Source: Solea solea
Taxonomy: Eukaryota > Chordata > Actinopteri > Pleuronectiformes > Soleidae
Assembly (NCBI RefSeq): GCF_958295425.1
Contig: NC_081154.1
Coordinates: forward strand, 3,817,139 to 3,881,138
Direction of reading: 5' to 3'
Length of the DNA stretch: 64,000 nt
Shown here: positions 48,310-59,324 of the stretch, one piece after another
Numbering within the stretch: the first letter of the stretch is position 1
Layout of the letters: each line of letters begins with the position of its first letter
Notes under the pieces: generated by a model
What the model was told of the DNA's origin: nothing
What the model saw: the letters and a program-made list of their open reading frames with translations, nothing else
The model's database searches: none
Program-made: the position numbers and the translations under genes

Positions 48310-48382
48310 GCCCCAGTGGCCTAATGGATAAGGCACTGGCCTCCTAAGCCAGGGATTGTGGGTTCGAGTCCCATCTGGGGTG
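48310..48382 (+). tRNA. tRNA-Arg(CCT)
   Basis: A 73-nt cloverleaf: acceptor GCCCCAG pairs with CTGGGGT (G-U at the first pair), the D arm is GGCCTAATGGATAAGGC, the anticodon stem CTGGC/GCCAG encloses CTCCTAA with anticodon CCT, and the T arm is GTGGG-TTCGAGT-CCCAT. There is no intron. The internal A box (TGGCCTAATGG) and B box (GGTTCGAGTCC) are intact, and a TTTT Pol III terminator follows at about 48389. The sequence appears the same as the human tRNA-Arg-CCT I recall. It lies 195 bp upstream of the plbd1 start codon. Confidence 0.97.
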
Positions 48383-48577
48383 AAGTTGTTTTGATTCTCT
48401 GGTTTCAAACCCACAAATAATGTTATTTATACACTTTATTTTACATATATATTCATTTTGGAACGCAAGATGAAAAATGGTTGGAGCTAACATCATCGGC
48501 AGCCACCGTAAAGACATCGCGAGGCTTTCCAATCATATTTATCTGCCGAGGAGAATCGCAGGGAAACCCCAGCTGAC
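48383..48577 (+). promoter_or_regulatory. plbd1: plbd1 promoter/5'UTR
   Basis: The 195 bp between the tRNA gene and the plbd1 ATG must contain the plbd1 start site. CpG content rises near 48500-48560 (GACATCGCGAGG, GCCGAGGAGAATCGCAGGG). No TATA box is seen in a suitable place. Confidence 0.4.
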
Positions 48578-51500
48578 ATGGACACACGGAGCCTCACACT
48601 GTGCGCGCTGCTCTGCACTCTGACTGTATTATTAGTGCAAACTCACCGTAAGTAACGTTTCCGTGATATATCTACACGTGAAAGATACGATGTCATAAAG
48701 CGAAATTTATTGGGGGGAGAAAAAAAAAGTTGTTTATATGGAAATTGCATGTAACTATAATCTACGTTAAATTTCTTTTAAAATATTTCTCTTAATATTA
48801 AACACATATTGGGTAACATGTAGGTTTTTATATGTATGCTTATACTATAGAAAGGCAATTTTAAACACACAATGGTTGCACATTGTAGACTCACATATAT
48901 TAAGTTTGTGTTATTGTAATATAAATGTTAATAATCCAATAATTATTTGCCTGAGAAAAAACAAAAATCAAAGAAAAATGCTGTGTTTTCTTCATTTTCA
49001 TGGAGTCGTGACATTATCTTATATAATGAGTGTTATCCAACCTCAGCACCGTGACCCTGTCCCATCCTCTCTCCACCGTGCAGGCCTCAAAGAGGCCACC
49101 GTGTACTGGGACGCTGCCCAGAAGAGTGTCATCCTGAAGGAGGAGGTGATGGAGACCGACGGTGGAGCCTACGGCTACTTCAACGACACGCTGCTCCTCT
49201 CTGGATGGGGCGTCCTGGAAATACACGCAGGTTATGGAGGAAGCCCACAGGAAGAAGAGACCACATACTTCCTGGCCGGGTACCTTGAAGGTTACCTCAC
49301 TGCTGGGTGAGTGTCCTGACTCAGATTTTACTTTTGAAATGTTTGCATTGAGTCTTGATTTGGATTTTTTTCCCTTTGTCCACTGCAGACAAATGTTTAC
49401 CCATTACTCCAACATGTACCCTCAGCTGATAAAGGACGAGAACGTTTTGAATCCCCTGACAAAGTTTCTGAGGTACAGTCTGTTTACAGCACATATAGGA
49501 TTTGTAGTAACCTTCAAATGGCATGTACAACATACAGATAAATAATAAGTCCAGTTAATGACAAATGCTATATTTCCACATTTACAGGGTGTGAAAAACA
49601 AATGAAGACACTCATGGTGAATTACAAAAAGTATAAACGTTACGAAACACAATTTATTTATTTGGTCGAGTCTTTTTGTGCACACTGCATTTAAAAAAAC
49701 CCGGCGTATTCTGTCACTTTCATACTGTTTATATCATACCTTGAATATTGCACATTTTAATTATCTTATTTATCCTACATTTTGTCTACATTTTGTTTGT
49801 TATGTTGTTATCTTGTGTCAATTTAAATTTCCTCTTTGGCGAATAAATAGGAAATAAAGTTACACGGGAGATTATTAAAGGAGCGTAATACAGTAAAGTG
49901 CAGAGATCCTTAATCTGAAACCCCTCTGTGTCTGATTCTGATGTTATGACTCAGTGCAGACAAGCAAACCCCCTCTCAATCCAATCTACACCGATCCACA
50001 GCTCTCAGGACCAGTGGGCGAGGGAGCAGGTGAAGCTCAGGAGAAACCATGACCCCCTGTGGAAGCATCTGGGACTGATCCTGGCCCAGCTGGACGGACT
50101 CCACGCTGGAGCCGCACAGTGGGCAAAGAACACACACACAGAGGTGTGTAATGTGGGGCTGGATCTTTGCTCAACATGTTGCTACGATATCATTGCATTC
50201 ATGTCATCTCTGACACTCTCTCCTTAGCCTCTGTCAGCGTTTGCGATCCAGTTTCTGAACGGCGTTGGTGACCTCCTGGACCTGGTCCCAGCTCTGACAC
50301 CTCGTGCCAGTTCCTCCACAGGCACAGGCGCTTTCAGGATGCCAGGAATGGGCCACTGCACTGCTCTCATAAAGGTTAGGCCCAGCTCGTTTGGCTCAAA
50401 CTGTGAGGGAGCACTTGTGAGACCTCAACACAGGCCCAACTGCTTCTATTGTGCACCCTTATGTGTGATGGGTCTCTTTTTGTGAAGTGTGTCAGCGAGT
50501 GCAAGAGGCCATGTCCATACAAAACCCATGCAAATAGAGACGAGGGCACTGAGTGATGCAGCGTGATCAGGAAGCCTGTCGTTAGGTTTTATTTAATGAC
50601 ATTTTATCACGTGAATGCTGATTTATCTGTGAATAAATGCCGTTAAATGAGGTCTTCTTCAAGTAACGAAAGAGATGAGCAATAACAACCGACAAAAGAT
50701 TTAATGTTTTCCCTTTGGTGCTGTTGAAAGACAAATATTTGTGTATTCCATGTAAATATGGCAACCGAATTTAAATATAGTCTTTCTGCATAATATGTTT
50801 TGTTTAAAATCTGCTTAGTGCTTAGATTTACTCATTAGCATGAAACGAAAAGTAAAATGAAGTTGGTCGTGAATGTGTTTAATTCTGAAGGTCCATGTTC
50901 GGTTGTAGACCAGTCAAGACCTTGACCTGAAGATGGCGCTGGATGAAAAGTTTAGGAACACCAACAGGATTGTGTAGATGACAATGATCACTGTAAGCAT
51001 GTCTACTAATGTGCACAATTTAAAATAATATTAGTTATATATATATATGATGAATGTCGTCATGTTAATGTATGAAGGTTGTGACAAATGAGGGGAACAT
51101 TCTGGGAACCTTTAGAGAACGTTCTCTAAAGGTTCCTAGAAAAAACAACTGAAAAGGAACGTTCCCAGAACCAACATTTTTTAGCTGGGTACAATGCTAG
51201 CTAGGGTAACATATGGAGGTAAAGGAGAGTTTGGGGGTATCTCATGTCACTATGACAAACTCATTCAAATCCAGTGTTTCTAACTTGGTGAGATGATATT
51301 GAGATTATTTGGGTGTGTTTCATACAGACAGTCTGATTCAAATCCACTTTCTCTAAACAGAAACAGAAACCGGTTCATTGTCAGGGTGCCAAGACTAAAC
51401 TATGTGTGTTAGAATGAAAGGATTTGCTAATAAGCAGGTAACAATATTACTTAAGTAATTAAGTCAGTAAGTATACACAGACTAATGGTCGTCTCTCTCC

Positions 51501-51687
51501 TCCGTGTCTCAGGTGCTACCAGGCTTTGAGAACCTGCTTTTGGGCCACTCCAGCTGGTACACATATGCAGCCACCATGCGCATCTACAAACACTGGGACT
51601 TCAAGGTGTCGGACTCACCACACACTGCCACTGCAAAGATGTCGTTCAGCAGCTACCCCGGTACACACACACACACACACTCACACA

Positions 51688-51728
<41 letters not shown>

Positions 51729-51860
51729 ACACACACACACACACACTCACACACGGATAAACTACATCTTCCATCCATCTTCTAACTGTTTTATCCTCCA
51801 CATGAGGGTCGCCAGTCCATCACAGGGCCACATATAGAGACAAACAACCATAAAAGATTT

Positions 51861-51937
<77 letters not shown>

Positions 51938-54900
51938 ATATATGTATATATATATATATATATATACATATATACATACATGTATATATATACACAATCA
52001 TATCAATAAGGAGACAAAGCAAATAGTAGAACGACTTGAACGACTGCTAAAGCCCTGAGCTTAAGTGAATTCTCGTCTTTAATCCACTGTTTCATTTTCT
52101 TCTCGGGGAAATCCAAACCCTGACGTCAAACCCACGACCAAATCCTCAAAGGAACTCTCCTCAGTGTACGTTATTCTCCAACAAACTGCAGTTCCAATAA
52201 CATGGAATCACGTGCTCATGCGCTGCAGGTGCACATCTGCAGAGTCATGAAGAAATGGACTCCAGCGCGTGGAGGACGCTGACTGAGTAGTTTTGTGGGA
52301 GAAAGATTTACCAAGTTGCTCAAGCCTTTAAAAATCCTCTTAAAGGCTCCGTTGCTATCACAACCCCATGCTGTTTTTAAGCCTTATTTTAATAAAGAAG
52401 AGATGAAACACACTGATCGCATGCAGTGGAGGTTAGGGTTCACTCAAGAGGGCAACGTAAGCATCCTGCTTAAGCTGCATTCTCTTTATGTCAGTGACAA
52501 ACATTTAGTATACGCAGCAGTTCAGGGCAAAGAAATACAAAGAAATAGGTAAGTCCTGGAGTGGTACAAGTACAACATACCTCATATTTTGCAACCAGTG
52601 AAGAGGAAGAGAGGAAGGAGAAGAAGAAGAAAGCTATTTTATGGATGCCAACATCTGTGGAGCACTGGAGAAGAAAAAGAAGAAGACAAACACTAAAAGA
52701 AGAGGGTGAAAGGGTGAAGGAGAAGAGACTTAAGAATAAGAAGAATAATTCACATTAAAGTCATGTTAAATAGTAAAATAAATATATACATTTTGAGGCC
52801 AGGATCTCCAAATGAAAGCAAAATAACGCTTAAAATAAAAGATTATATGGAGTTTCACTGATGACACTTTCAGCACGTAACATGAAGATATATATATATA
52901 AAAGATACATACCTGTGGCAGATGTCATTAACACAAGCAAAACTACTCCATAAAAAAATGAATAAAAGATGAAAAGCTTTTAAAAAAAGACCCTAAGTTT
53001 GCACGAGAGCTAATGAATGATTTAATCCAACAACACAGAGGCCAACTGCCACTACACACCGTGACTAATAACTCACTGTGGGACTATTACCTTTCCCCTT
53101 CCCTTGTCAAACATTTGCTTTTCAATATTTGTCCTAGAATAACTTTGTCTCCACATATCCTCCTCCTCCTCCTCCTCCTCCTCCTCCGTGCAGGCTTCCT
53201 CATGTCTCTGGATGACTTCTACCTGCTCGGGAGCCGCCTGCTGATGACTCAGACCTCCATCGGCATCTTCAACGCCTCCCTGTTCTCCCAGCTCAGTCCT
53301 TGCAGCCTGCTGGCGTGGCAGAGAGTGCGCCTGGCCAACAGCATGGCACACAGCGGGGAGGAGTGGGCGCACTTGTTCTCCAAATACAACTCAGGTGAAA
53401 TCCTGATACAGGAAGGTGCTGAGAGGGGATGTTTTCCACTGACAAGTGTAAACTGTTAAACACGTCGTTAATAATTCATTTACAAATATATTAACGGGAT
53501 TTGGACAAACATTGACTCTTTTATTGCCAGGATAGATTTGTATTTTTGTTCTTAGAATATGATGTAAATCTCAAAAACAAGGCCCTGAGCTTCTGCAGCG
53601 AGTGAGACAGACGCTGCTGTGAGAACCACAAGTCTTCTCCTGCTGCAGGAGGCAGGCGGTGACATCAGACTCATCTCGCCGCTTTTCCACTATAAATTAG
53701 ATTTCTCCATTAGTGATAGTACCTGTTACCACTGGTTTTGTGCGTCTGTGCTCTGTCGAACCCGCCGACTTTGAGGAGGTTCTATAGTCATGGAAAACGA
53801 CGTGCCCGATACCAAACCGGGTAGAGTCGGGACGAGTAGTGGGAGAACTGTACCGTGGAAAAGTGAGGTCAGGTGCGGCATGACAGGTATCACTCAGTGT
53901 CACCGGGCGGCATGAAAACGCCGCTCTGCTGAGAAACAGAGGACGGATTCATTGGCAGATGATTTGCTTCATCAGCGTCGTGTGACCTAATTTGTCAAAT
54001 GCTTGTCCTGGACATTTGTTTTTATTTACAAGTTATGCACTACAGCTTTAAGAGAACGCCTCGCAGGGATTGCTTTCCAGGTAGTGTGCATACTGGAGCA
54101 GAGCTGCAAGATTTACCTTGAGCTGACTAACGTTTTTTTGGGTGATGTCAGAGGACAGTTAAGTAAGACTGCTGTGCAAGAAAAAGAAAAGCCACACATG
54201 GCAAATCTGCATATAGAGATATAGCAGACTCTCATATGGAATTCTTCTTCTTATTATTATTATTATTATACAACACTTGTGCGTGTTAATTGGGCAGCTG
54301 CTTTGATCTTTCACGTCATGTTGCCATGGAAGGGCGGAGGAGAACAGGACAGAGTGTTCTTGGCACCGACAGTCCTCCTTGAGCTGCTCTGACTGCTCTC
54401 CTCCTCCTCCTACTCGTCGCCGTCATGCCAAACTGTTGTGGCGGCGTGTGGCCAGCTAACACCAGAGCCTTCACCTTTGTGTGCTGTGTGCTTTTTTTAT
54501 TTATTTATTTATTTATTTAATTCTGATAATAGGGTTAGGTGTGGGATTTATTGTCTGAACAAGTCAGTGACTTCTGCGGCCGACATTCAGACAGTCGGTT
54601 CCAGATCCCTCAGGCATGTGCAAGACAGTGCATGTTGTTTTACCTGCACGTCCCCTTAGATAAAGATTCGACAGTGAAAACAGTAACTTCCAGAACATAA
54701 AGATATTGTACCAGGTACATGAGAACTCTGCTAGTGGCTCAGTAAGGTTATTAGAATGTAGTCCAATCTCAATTTTCGGGCAAACCATAGTCTTAGTTGA
54801 GGCATTTCAGTCTTAAACAGAGGTGGTAAAGACCCATGTTGCTCATCTGGATTCCATCAGCTGCCCAATACAAAGCAAACAAGCTAAAGTTATGACCCTT

Positions 54901-57276
54901 CAACAATGAAGTTGGCCATAAGGGTCAACACCTTTCAATGTGCAACCAAACACAATTCAGAAAAGTCATTGGAGATGATCTATTCAGGATAAGTTGTTGA
55001 CGTGGCCTCCCTGTTCTTGTAGGTACATATAACAGCCAGTACATGGTGGTGGACCTGAGCAGAGTCTCTCTGGGTCACAGCATCAGGGACGGAGCTCTAA
55101 CCGTGGTCGAGCAGATTCCTGGGAAAGTGATGCACTCTGATCAGACTCAGGCTTTACGCAGAGGTAAGGATAACACAATCTTACGGCCCAGGCGCCTAAG
55201 AAACACAATGTTCTTGAGGGTCTGGTGAAAACCCACAAACTTTTGCACGGAATGGGAACAAGTCTTTGCTCCTTTAATGCCGTCATTAGAGTGCCTGCTT
55301 AGCAATGCAAATCAATGGCGTACTACTGGAGAACTCCATTGATTTGCATTGCAAAGCATCTATTGTTATTATTCCGTGTTTCTTCTTCCTCCACACATCC
55401 CATATCAAAACGTGCGGTTTGATCAGGAATGGTGTGCTATGACTTTTCTAAGGATTTAGACGTCAAAAATCACAAAAAAAACTGCGAAGAATTTCCGCAA
55501 ACACACTAATGGTAAACGGTCGAAAAAATGGTCACAACCCAGCCCACCATCAGTGTGCTTCACACCTCACAGGTTACTGGCCATCCTACAACATACCCTT
55601 CCATGTCGAAATCTACTCCCTGAGCGGGTTTGGTGTGATGTGGAAGAGATATGGAGTAGACTTCTCCTACGACCTCTGTCCCCGAGCCAAAATCCTCCGC
55701 AGGGACCAGGCCAAGGTGTCTGACCTCAACTCCCTCAAGCACATCATGAGATACAACAGTAGGTAGAACGATATTTCTCTTGTTCCGAAATTATTTTTTG
55801 ACAATCAGCAAAAGTAAATATGTCAGACTGGTTCTGTTGCAGACTACAAGAGAGACCCCTACTCCAAGGGCCATCCATGTAAGACCATCTGTTGCCGTGA
55901 CGACCTGAGACCGAGGAGGCCACGCCCAGGAGGCTGCTATGACACTAAGGTGAACATCAAGCTTGAGAAGTGTATTGTTTTGTATTTTCATGGGAGCATT
56001 ATTCGAATTCACAGGGAAGTCTTTGTACGTGCAATGTATGTGTTTTTGATTATTTTGAGATTTTGATATTTGAAATTTTGAAATTTCAAGTATTTGCTGC
56101 AGTTTTTTTCTGCTTAATTGCTCAACAAGTCGTTTGTATTTTCATATACTTGTTCCAGAGACAGTAAATGTTGTATGTGGGAACATGTACATGTAAAATA
56201 TTACTGTTTATTAACCATTAATATTGGGCTTTTTCTTTCTAACTCACATGTTGGCTGGCAGTCCATCCAACCAACTCTAAGACATTTGACCCAAAAACCA
56301 GAAAATATCAACTTCATGTTGGAGTCAAAAAAAGAAAAGTCAGCAGATCACCAAAGCCATGGGAACAATAAATGTCAGAGCAAAGCACTGCACCCAGCCA
56401 TCTAACATAGGTTACGATAGTTCCCAGGATATGTGAAAAACTGCAAGGGGATGTCCGACCTCATTAGCATTCCTCTTCCGTTCACAACAATTTTGCTATG
56501 CTAAAAAAGGAAGAAAACACTGAATCATTGTCATTTCTGCTTTGAAAAATTTCACATTTATATTAGTCAGAAGCATAAAAATGCCACGCACCAAAAACTA
56601 TTACTTAATAATAACAGTAATGATAATAATAATAATAATAATAAACTTTATTTATTTTATTTTATTTATTTATAGCAACTCGGATTACAGTTGCAAAAGT
56701 GAAACAAAAGCAATTAAAGGTAAATCCTTATCAGGCCATAAAACTAAACTGAATGAAATAATAAAAGCATTAAAAGGTATGGAATGGTAAAATTCACACA
56801 CTGAGTGCTAACGTTAAAATGTGTCTGTAAAAAAGGATTTAAAAGAGGATAAAACAGATTTTATTTCACACACTGGGTGCCCCAACTTAGAACCTTTGAA
56901 CCTAAATTTAGATGAAATGTGCTCCGTTTTGTTGCTTCCTGTGATACGTCTGTACTTTATGAAGACACTGTTGGTTCTTCGCTCAATTAAATCAGACAGA
57001 CATGTCATCATAGCATGTGCACGGCCTTAATTTGTCATTTGAAACCTATAGAACGTCTGCCCTCTCTGCCTCCCTGCTCATTTGTGTCTTGCGGTGCAGG
57101 TGACAGACTTCCAGATGGCTCACCAACTGGCTGCCGAGGCAATAAACGGCCCCACGACGCAGGGGGGTCTGCGGCCGTTCTCGTGGCAATCCTTTAACCT
57201 CACAACACATCAGGGTCTGCCACAGACCTACAATTTCCCCTTTGTCACCATGAGACCTGCACTGTACCGTCCCTAA
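48578..57276 (+). CDS. plbd1: Phospholipase B-like 1
   Basis: Eleven exons, 48578-48647, 49084-49306, 49389-49472, 50002-50143, 50228-50374, 51513-51660, 53194-53394, 55023-55163, 55573-55758, 55843-55949 and 57100-57276, join in frame into 541 residues (human 553). Residues 1-22 form a signal peptide. Family motifs include [63 protein letters not shown] and TICCRDDL. Cys217 in [10 protein letters not shown] aligns with the N-terminal nucleophile of this Ntn-hydrolase family, exposed by self-cleavage. N-glycosylation sequons (NDT, NAS, NLT) fit a lysosomal or secreted protein. The family removes acyl chains from glycerophospholipids. The wording fits PLBD1 rather than PLBD2. Intron 6 has simple repeats at both splice sites. 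Confidence 0.95.
50375..51512 (+). other. plbd1 intron 5
   Basis: AT-rich intron with no other gene. It contains the palindromic repeat at 51105-51136 and its degenerate neighbours. Confidence 0.5.
51090..51185. repeat. Palindrome-rich repeat with a 32-bp perfect inverted repeat
   Basis: 51105-51136 is a perfect palindrome without a loop; the half-site is GGAACCTTTAGAGAAC. The surrounding words GAACATTCTGGGAACC and GGAACGTTCCCAGAACC are further inverted copies of a GGAAC/GTTCC theme. It is probably a dispersed foldback-type repeat; the class is not known to me. Confidence 0.75.
51661..51755. repeat. (CA)n microsatellite at plbd1 donor
   Basis: About 90 bp of CA with CTCA interruptions begins at the plbd1 intron 6 donor itself (CCCCG|GTACACACAC). 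Confidence 0.9.
51769..51850 (-). mobile_element. SINE tail fragment
   Basis: CCATCTTCTAACTGTTTTATC, then GGGTCGCCAGTCCATCACAG and GAGACAAACAACCA, is the reverse complement of the 3' part of the SINE at 16748-17132. It is a 5'-truncated old copy in plbd1 intron 6. Confidence 0.65.
51862..51990. repeat. (TA)n tract
   Basis: TA repeat with CA/GTA interruptions in plbd1 intron 6. Low-complexity Tyr/Ile frames through it are artefacts. Confidence 0.9.
53156..53187. repeat. (TCC)n tract at plbd1 acceptor
   Basis: About nine TCC/CCT triplets form the polypyrimidine tract of the exon 7 acceptor (CCTCCGTGCAG|GC, exon from 53194). Confidence 0.9.
53681..53864. mobile_element. MITE family A, short copy with both ends
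   Basis: The left end GCTTTTCCACTATAAA and right end GAGAACTGTACCGTGGAAAAG form imperfect terminal inverted repeats around 184 bp. GTGATAGTACCTG and GACGTGCCCGATACCA match family A copies at 12291-12306 and 47081-47095. It lies in plbd1 intron 7. Confidence 0.6.
55302..55352. repeat. Hairpin: 17-bp perfect inverted repeat
   Basis: GCAATGCAAATCAATGG (55302-55318) and its exact reverse complement (55336-55352) flank a 17-nt loop in plbd1 intron 8. The following TATTATTCCGTGTTTCTTC is wording often seen in fish dispersed repeats (recalled). Confidence 0.8.
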
Positions 57277-57850
57277 GAACCAGAAATGTCATGTTTGCAC
57301 TGGGTACAGTTTGTTTGATTAAGGACGGATATCTGCAGAAATATGATATTTAGAATGATGTATTTATTTGTGTATAATCACCTGAAACTAACAAATGTAG
57401 TATGTTTGTTACATTTTGAATGATTCCTATATTTATAGATATACTGTTTGTGTCACTCCACAGTCAGCTGGTTGCAATCTGCCAGTTTACCACTAGATTT
57501 CACTCATCTTAAACATTGCACCTTTAATGATTCTGTAAATGGGTAAATATAGACATAATGGGGACAATCTGTTCAACTTAATTTTCTGCTGTCCAGTTTG
57601 AATTTAACATAATTAGTGTTATTACATTACTTTGTGCCAAAACTGATTGGCGCCAGTATAAGGTACAAGGTACTTGTTAATAAATGACATGCTGACCTAT
57701 CTGTGCATTATCTTAATGAAAAAAAAAAGCATTTTTGAAATCAATTTAATTTCTTATCTTGTTGAATTTGAATTTATGTTCTATTTAGTGTTTCCTCTGG
57801 TTTTGCTGTGTGTGAAATAAAATGACACGAATTTCTGTGATTATTAACTA
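57277..57850 (+). other. plbd1: plbd1 3'UTR with two poly(A) signals
   Basis: AATAAA at 57679-57684 and again at 57816-57821. Either would give a UTR of 420-560 bases. A stretch AGGTACAAGGTACTTG precedes the first. Confidence 0.55.
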
Positions 57851-58480
57851 TATTTGTTGTAAAACAGTGGTACATTTTGTATTAATTAATGTTTTGTTAT
57901 TAGGAATAGTTTCACAAAAACTACAAGACCATGTTTGGTCTTTGCCAAGTTTGTCAAATATCGTGAAGCACAAACAAGAAACGGGAAAGGGGGTTTTCAA
58001 AATAAAACATTTGTGTTCTACAGAAAAAAGTCATAAAATGTAATAGATATATATGAAATAAATACATAAATAAATAAATGAATAAAAAAAAGAAAAACAA
58101 TGAATAAATAAATGAGGAAAGAAAATAAATATCGACCATTAAAAATCACATTGATGAATACATTTATTAAATGTATTTTTTTTACTGATTATTTTATTTA
58201 TTTATACCATTATTTATTTCAGTAATTCTGTATTGATTTATTATTTTATTTTATTTACCCATTTATTCATTAATTTATGCATGTATTCATTATTTCTTTC
58301 TTTTATTTATTTGTTATGTCATTTATCGTCCTCCATAGATGGCGGCCTAATATACAAAAAAGAGCTTATTTAGAGGCTATAAAATAGATAATAGATATAT
58401 AAATAAATGATCCTTAATGTCACACACTCGACCTTTAATATTGAGAGGTTACACAGCTGTGAGTATGTAGCGCTTTTATT
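57851..58480. other. AT-rich spacer between plbd1 and kctd17
   Basis: Dominated by TTTA/TAAA tetranucleotides from about 58045 to 58320, then ATGGCGGCCTAATATAC and CACACTCGACCTTTAA (58421-58437). The last two words recur as AATGGCGGCCTC and CACACTGGACCTTTAA near 61651 and 61758, so a dispersed repeat is present. No gene is seen. Confidence 0.45.
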
Positions 58481-58489
58481 TTGAAGGCT

Positions 58490-58674
58490 TTTCCCGGATG
58501 TGTATTGTCTCATTTTATGTAGCTTGTGGCGACTGATCTGTGCGTGTGTGTGCGTGCGCGAGGTGGTGGGCGGAGCTTGTTCGTTTGGTCACGGAGGGAA
58601 ATAGCGGAGCGATCAGCGGACACAGGCGGACTCCCTCAGCCGTTTTCACTTCGTGTCTCGCGGCTTCTTCCCAA
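58490..58674 (+). promoter_or_regulatory. kctd17: kctd17 promoter/5'UTR
   Basis: The sequence changes from AT-rich to CpG-rich at about 58490, with GTGCGTGCGCGAGG and GGAGCGATCAGCGGACAC. This is a TATA-less CpG promoter for the exon that starts translation at 58675. The frame stays open upstream to 58540, but CAAATGG at 58675 is the best Kozak context. Confidence 0.55.
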
Positions 58675-59052
58675 ATGGCAACGACGGCGGAGGACCAGCT
58701 GGAACCGGTGGACGACGCTCCGCAGTTGTCGACGCAACCCGACTGCCATCACCACAGTAACAGCAACAGCAACAATAACAACAATAATAACAACAAAGAC
58801 AGCGAGGCGGGAGAGAGCGCGACCACCACCGCCGCCACCACTAGCAGCAGCAGCGACACCACGGAGCCCGGGACGGCGTCACAGAGCATCGGCAACGGCT
58901 CAGTCATCAACCCGAGCGGCGGGAGCAACGGGAAGTGGGTCCGGCTGAACGTCGGCGGCACCGTGTTCCTCACGACGCGACAGACTCTGCTCAAAGAACA
59001 AACTTCGTTCCTTTACCGGCTGTGCCAGCAGCAGGACCTGCACTCAGACACC
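58675..59052 (+). CDS. kctd17: KCTD17, first coding exon (partial gene)
   Basis: The exon gives 126 codons ending phase 0 at ACC|GTGAGT (donor 59053). Residues 1-86 are low complexity: His, Ser/Asn runs with eight consecutive Asn, then Thr/Ala/Ser. From residue 87 the BTB/T1 domain begins ([27 protein letters not shown]). The GTVFLTT wording points to KCTD17 rather than KCTD2 or KCTD5, which have GTYF. KCTD17 is a CUL3 adaptor that targets trichoplein and so permits cilium growth. The remaining exons, starting with the DETGAYLIDRD region, are not found in the last 4.9 kb, so the first intron runs out of the window. Confidence 0.88.
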
Positions 59053-59286
59053 GTGAGTCCACGTCAATCCCCGGTTAAAACAATAAAAAAAACACTTCGT
59101 TTTAGTGGCGATATCATTTATGTCTTTTCTTTAACTGCGTTAAACTTACACATTAGCGTGCAACGTTTTAATTTGATAGTTTTAGCCAGTTCATTTAAGA
59201 TTTTTCCATTTTTAATAAGGGCACATTAGCCCTTAAATATGGCTGTTATTGACCTGGCCTGAAAGACATTTTGAACTGACCAGTCT

Positions 59287-59324
<38 letters not shown>

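Noticed and set aside
58526..58948. 140-codon Arg/Pro-rich frame over the kctd17 first exon
   Set aside because: It lacks the BTB domain and is a frame shadow; the adjacent frame encodes the KCTD family motif.
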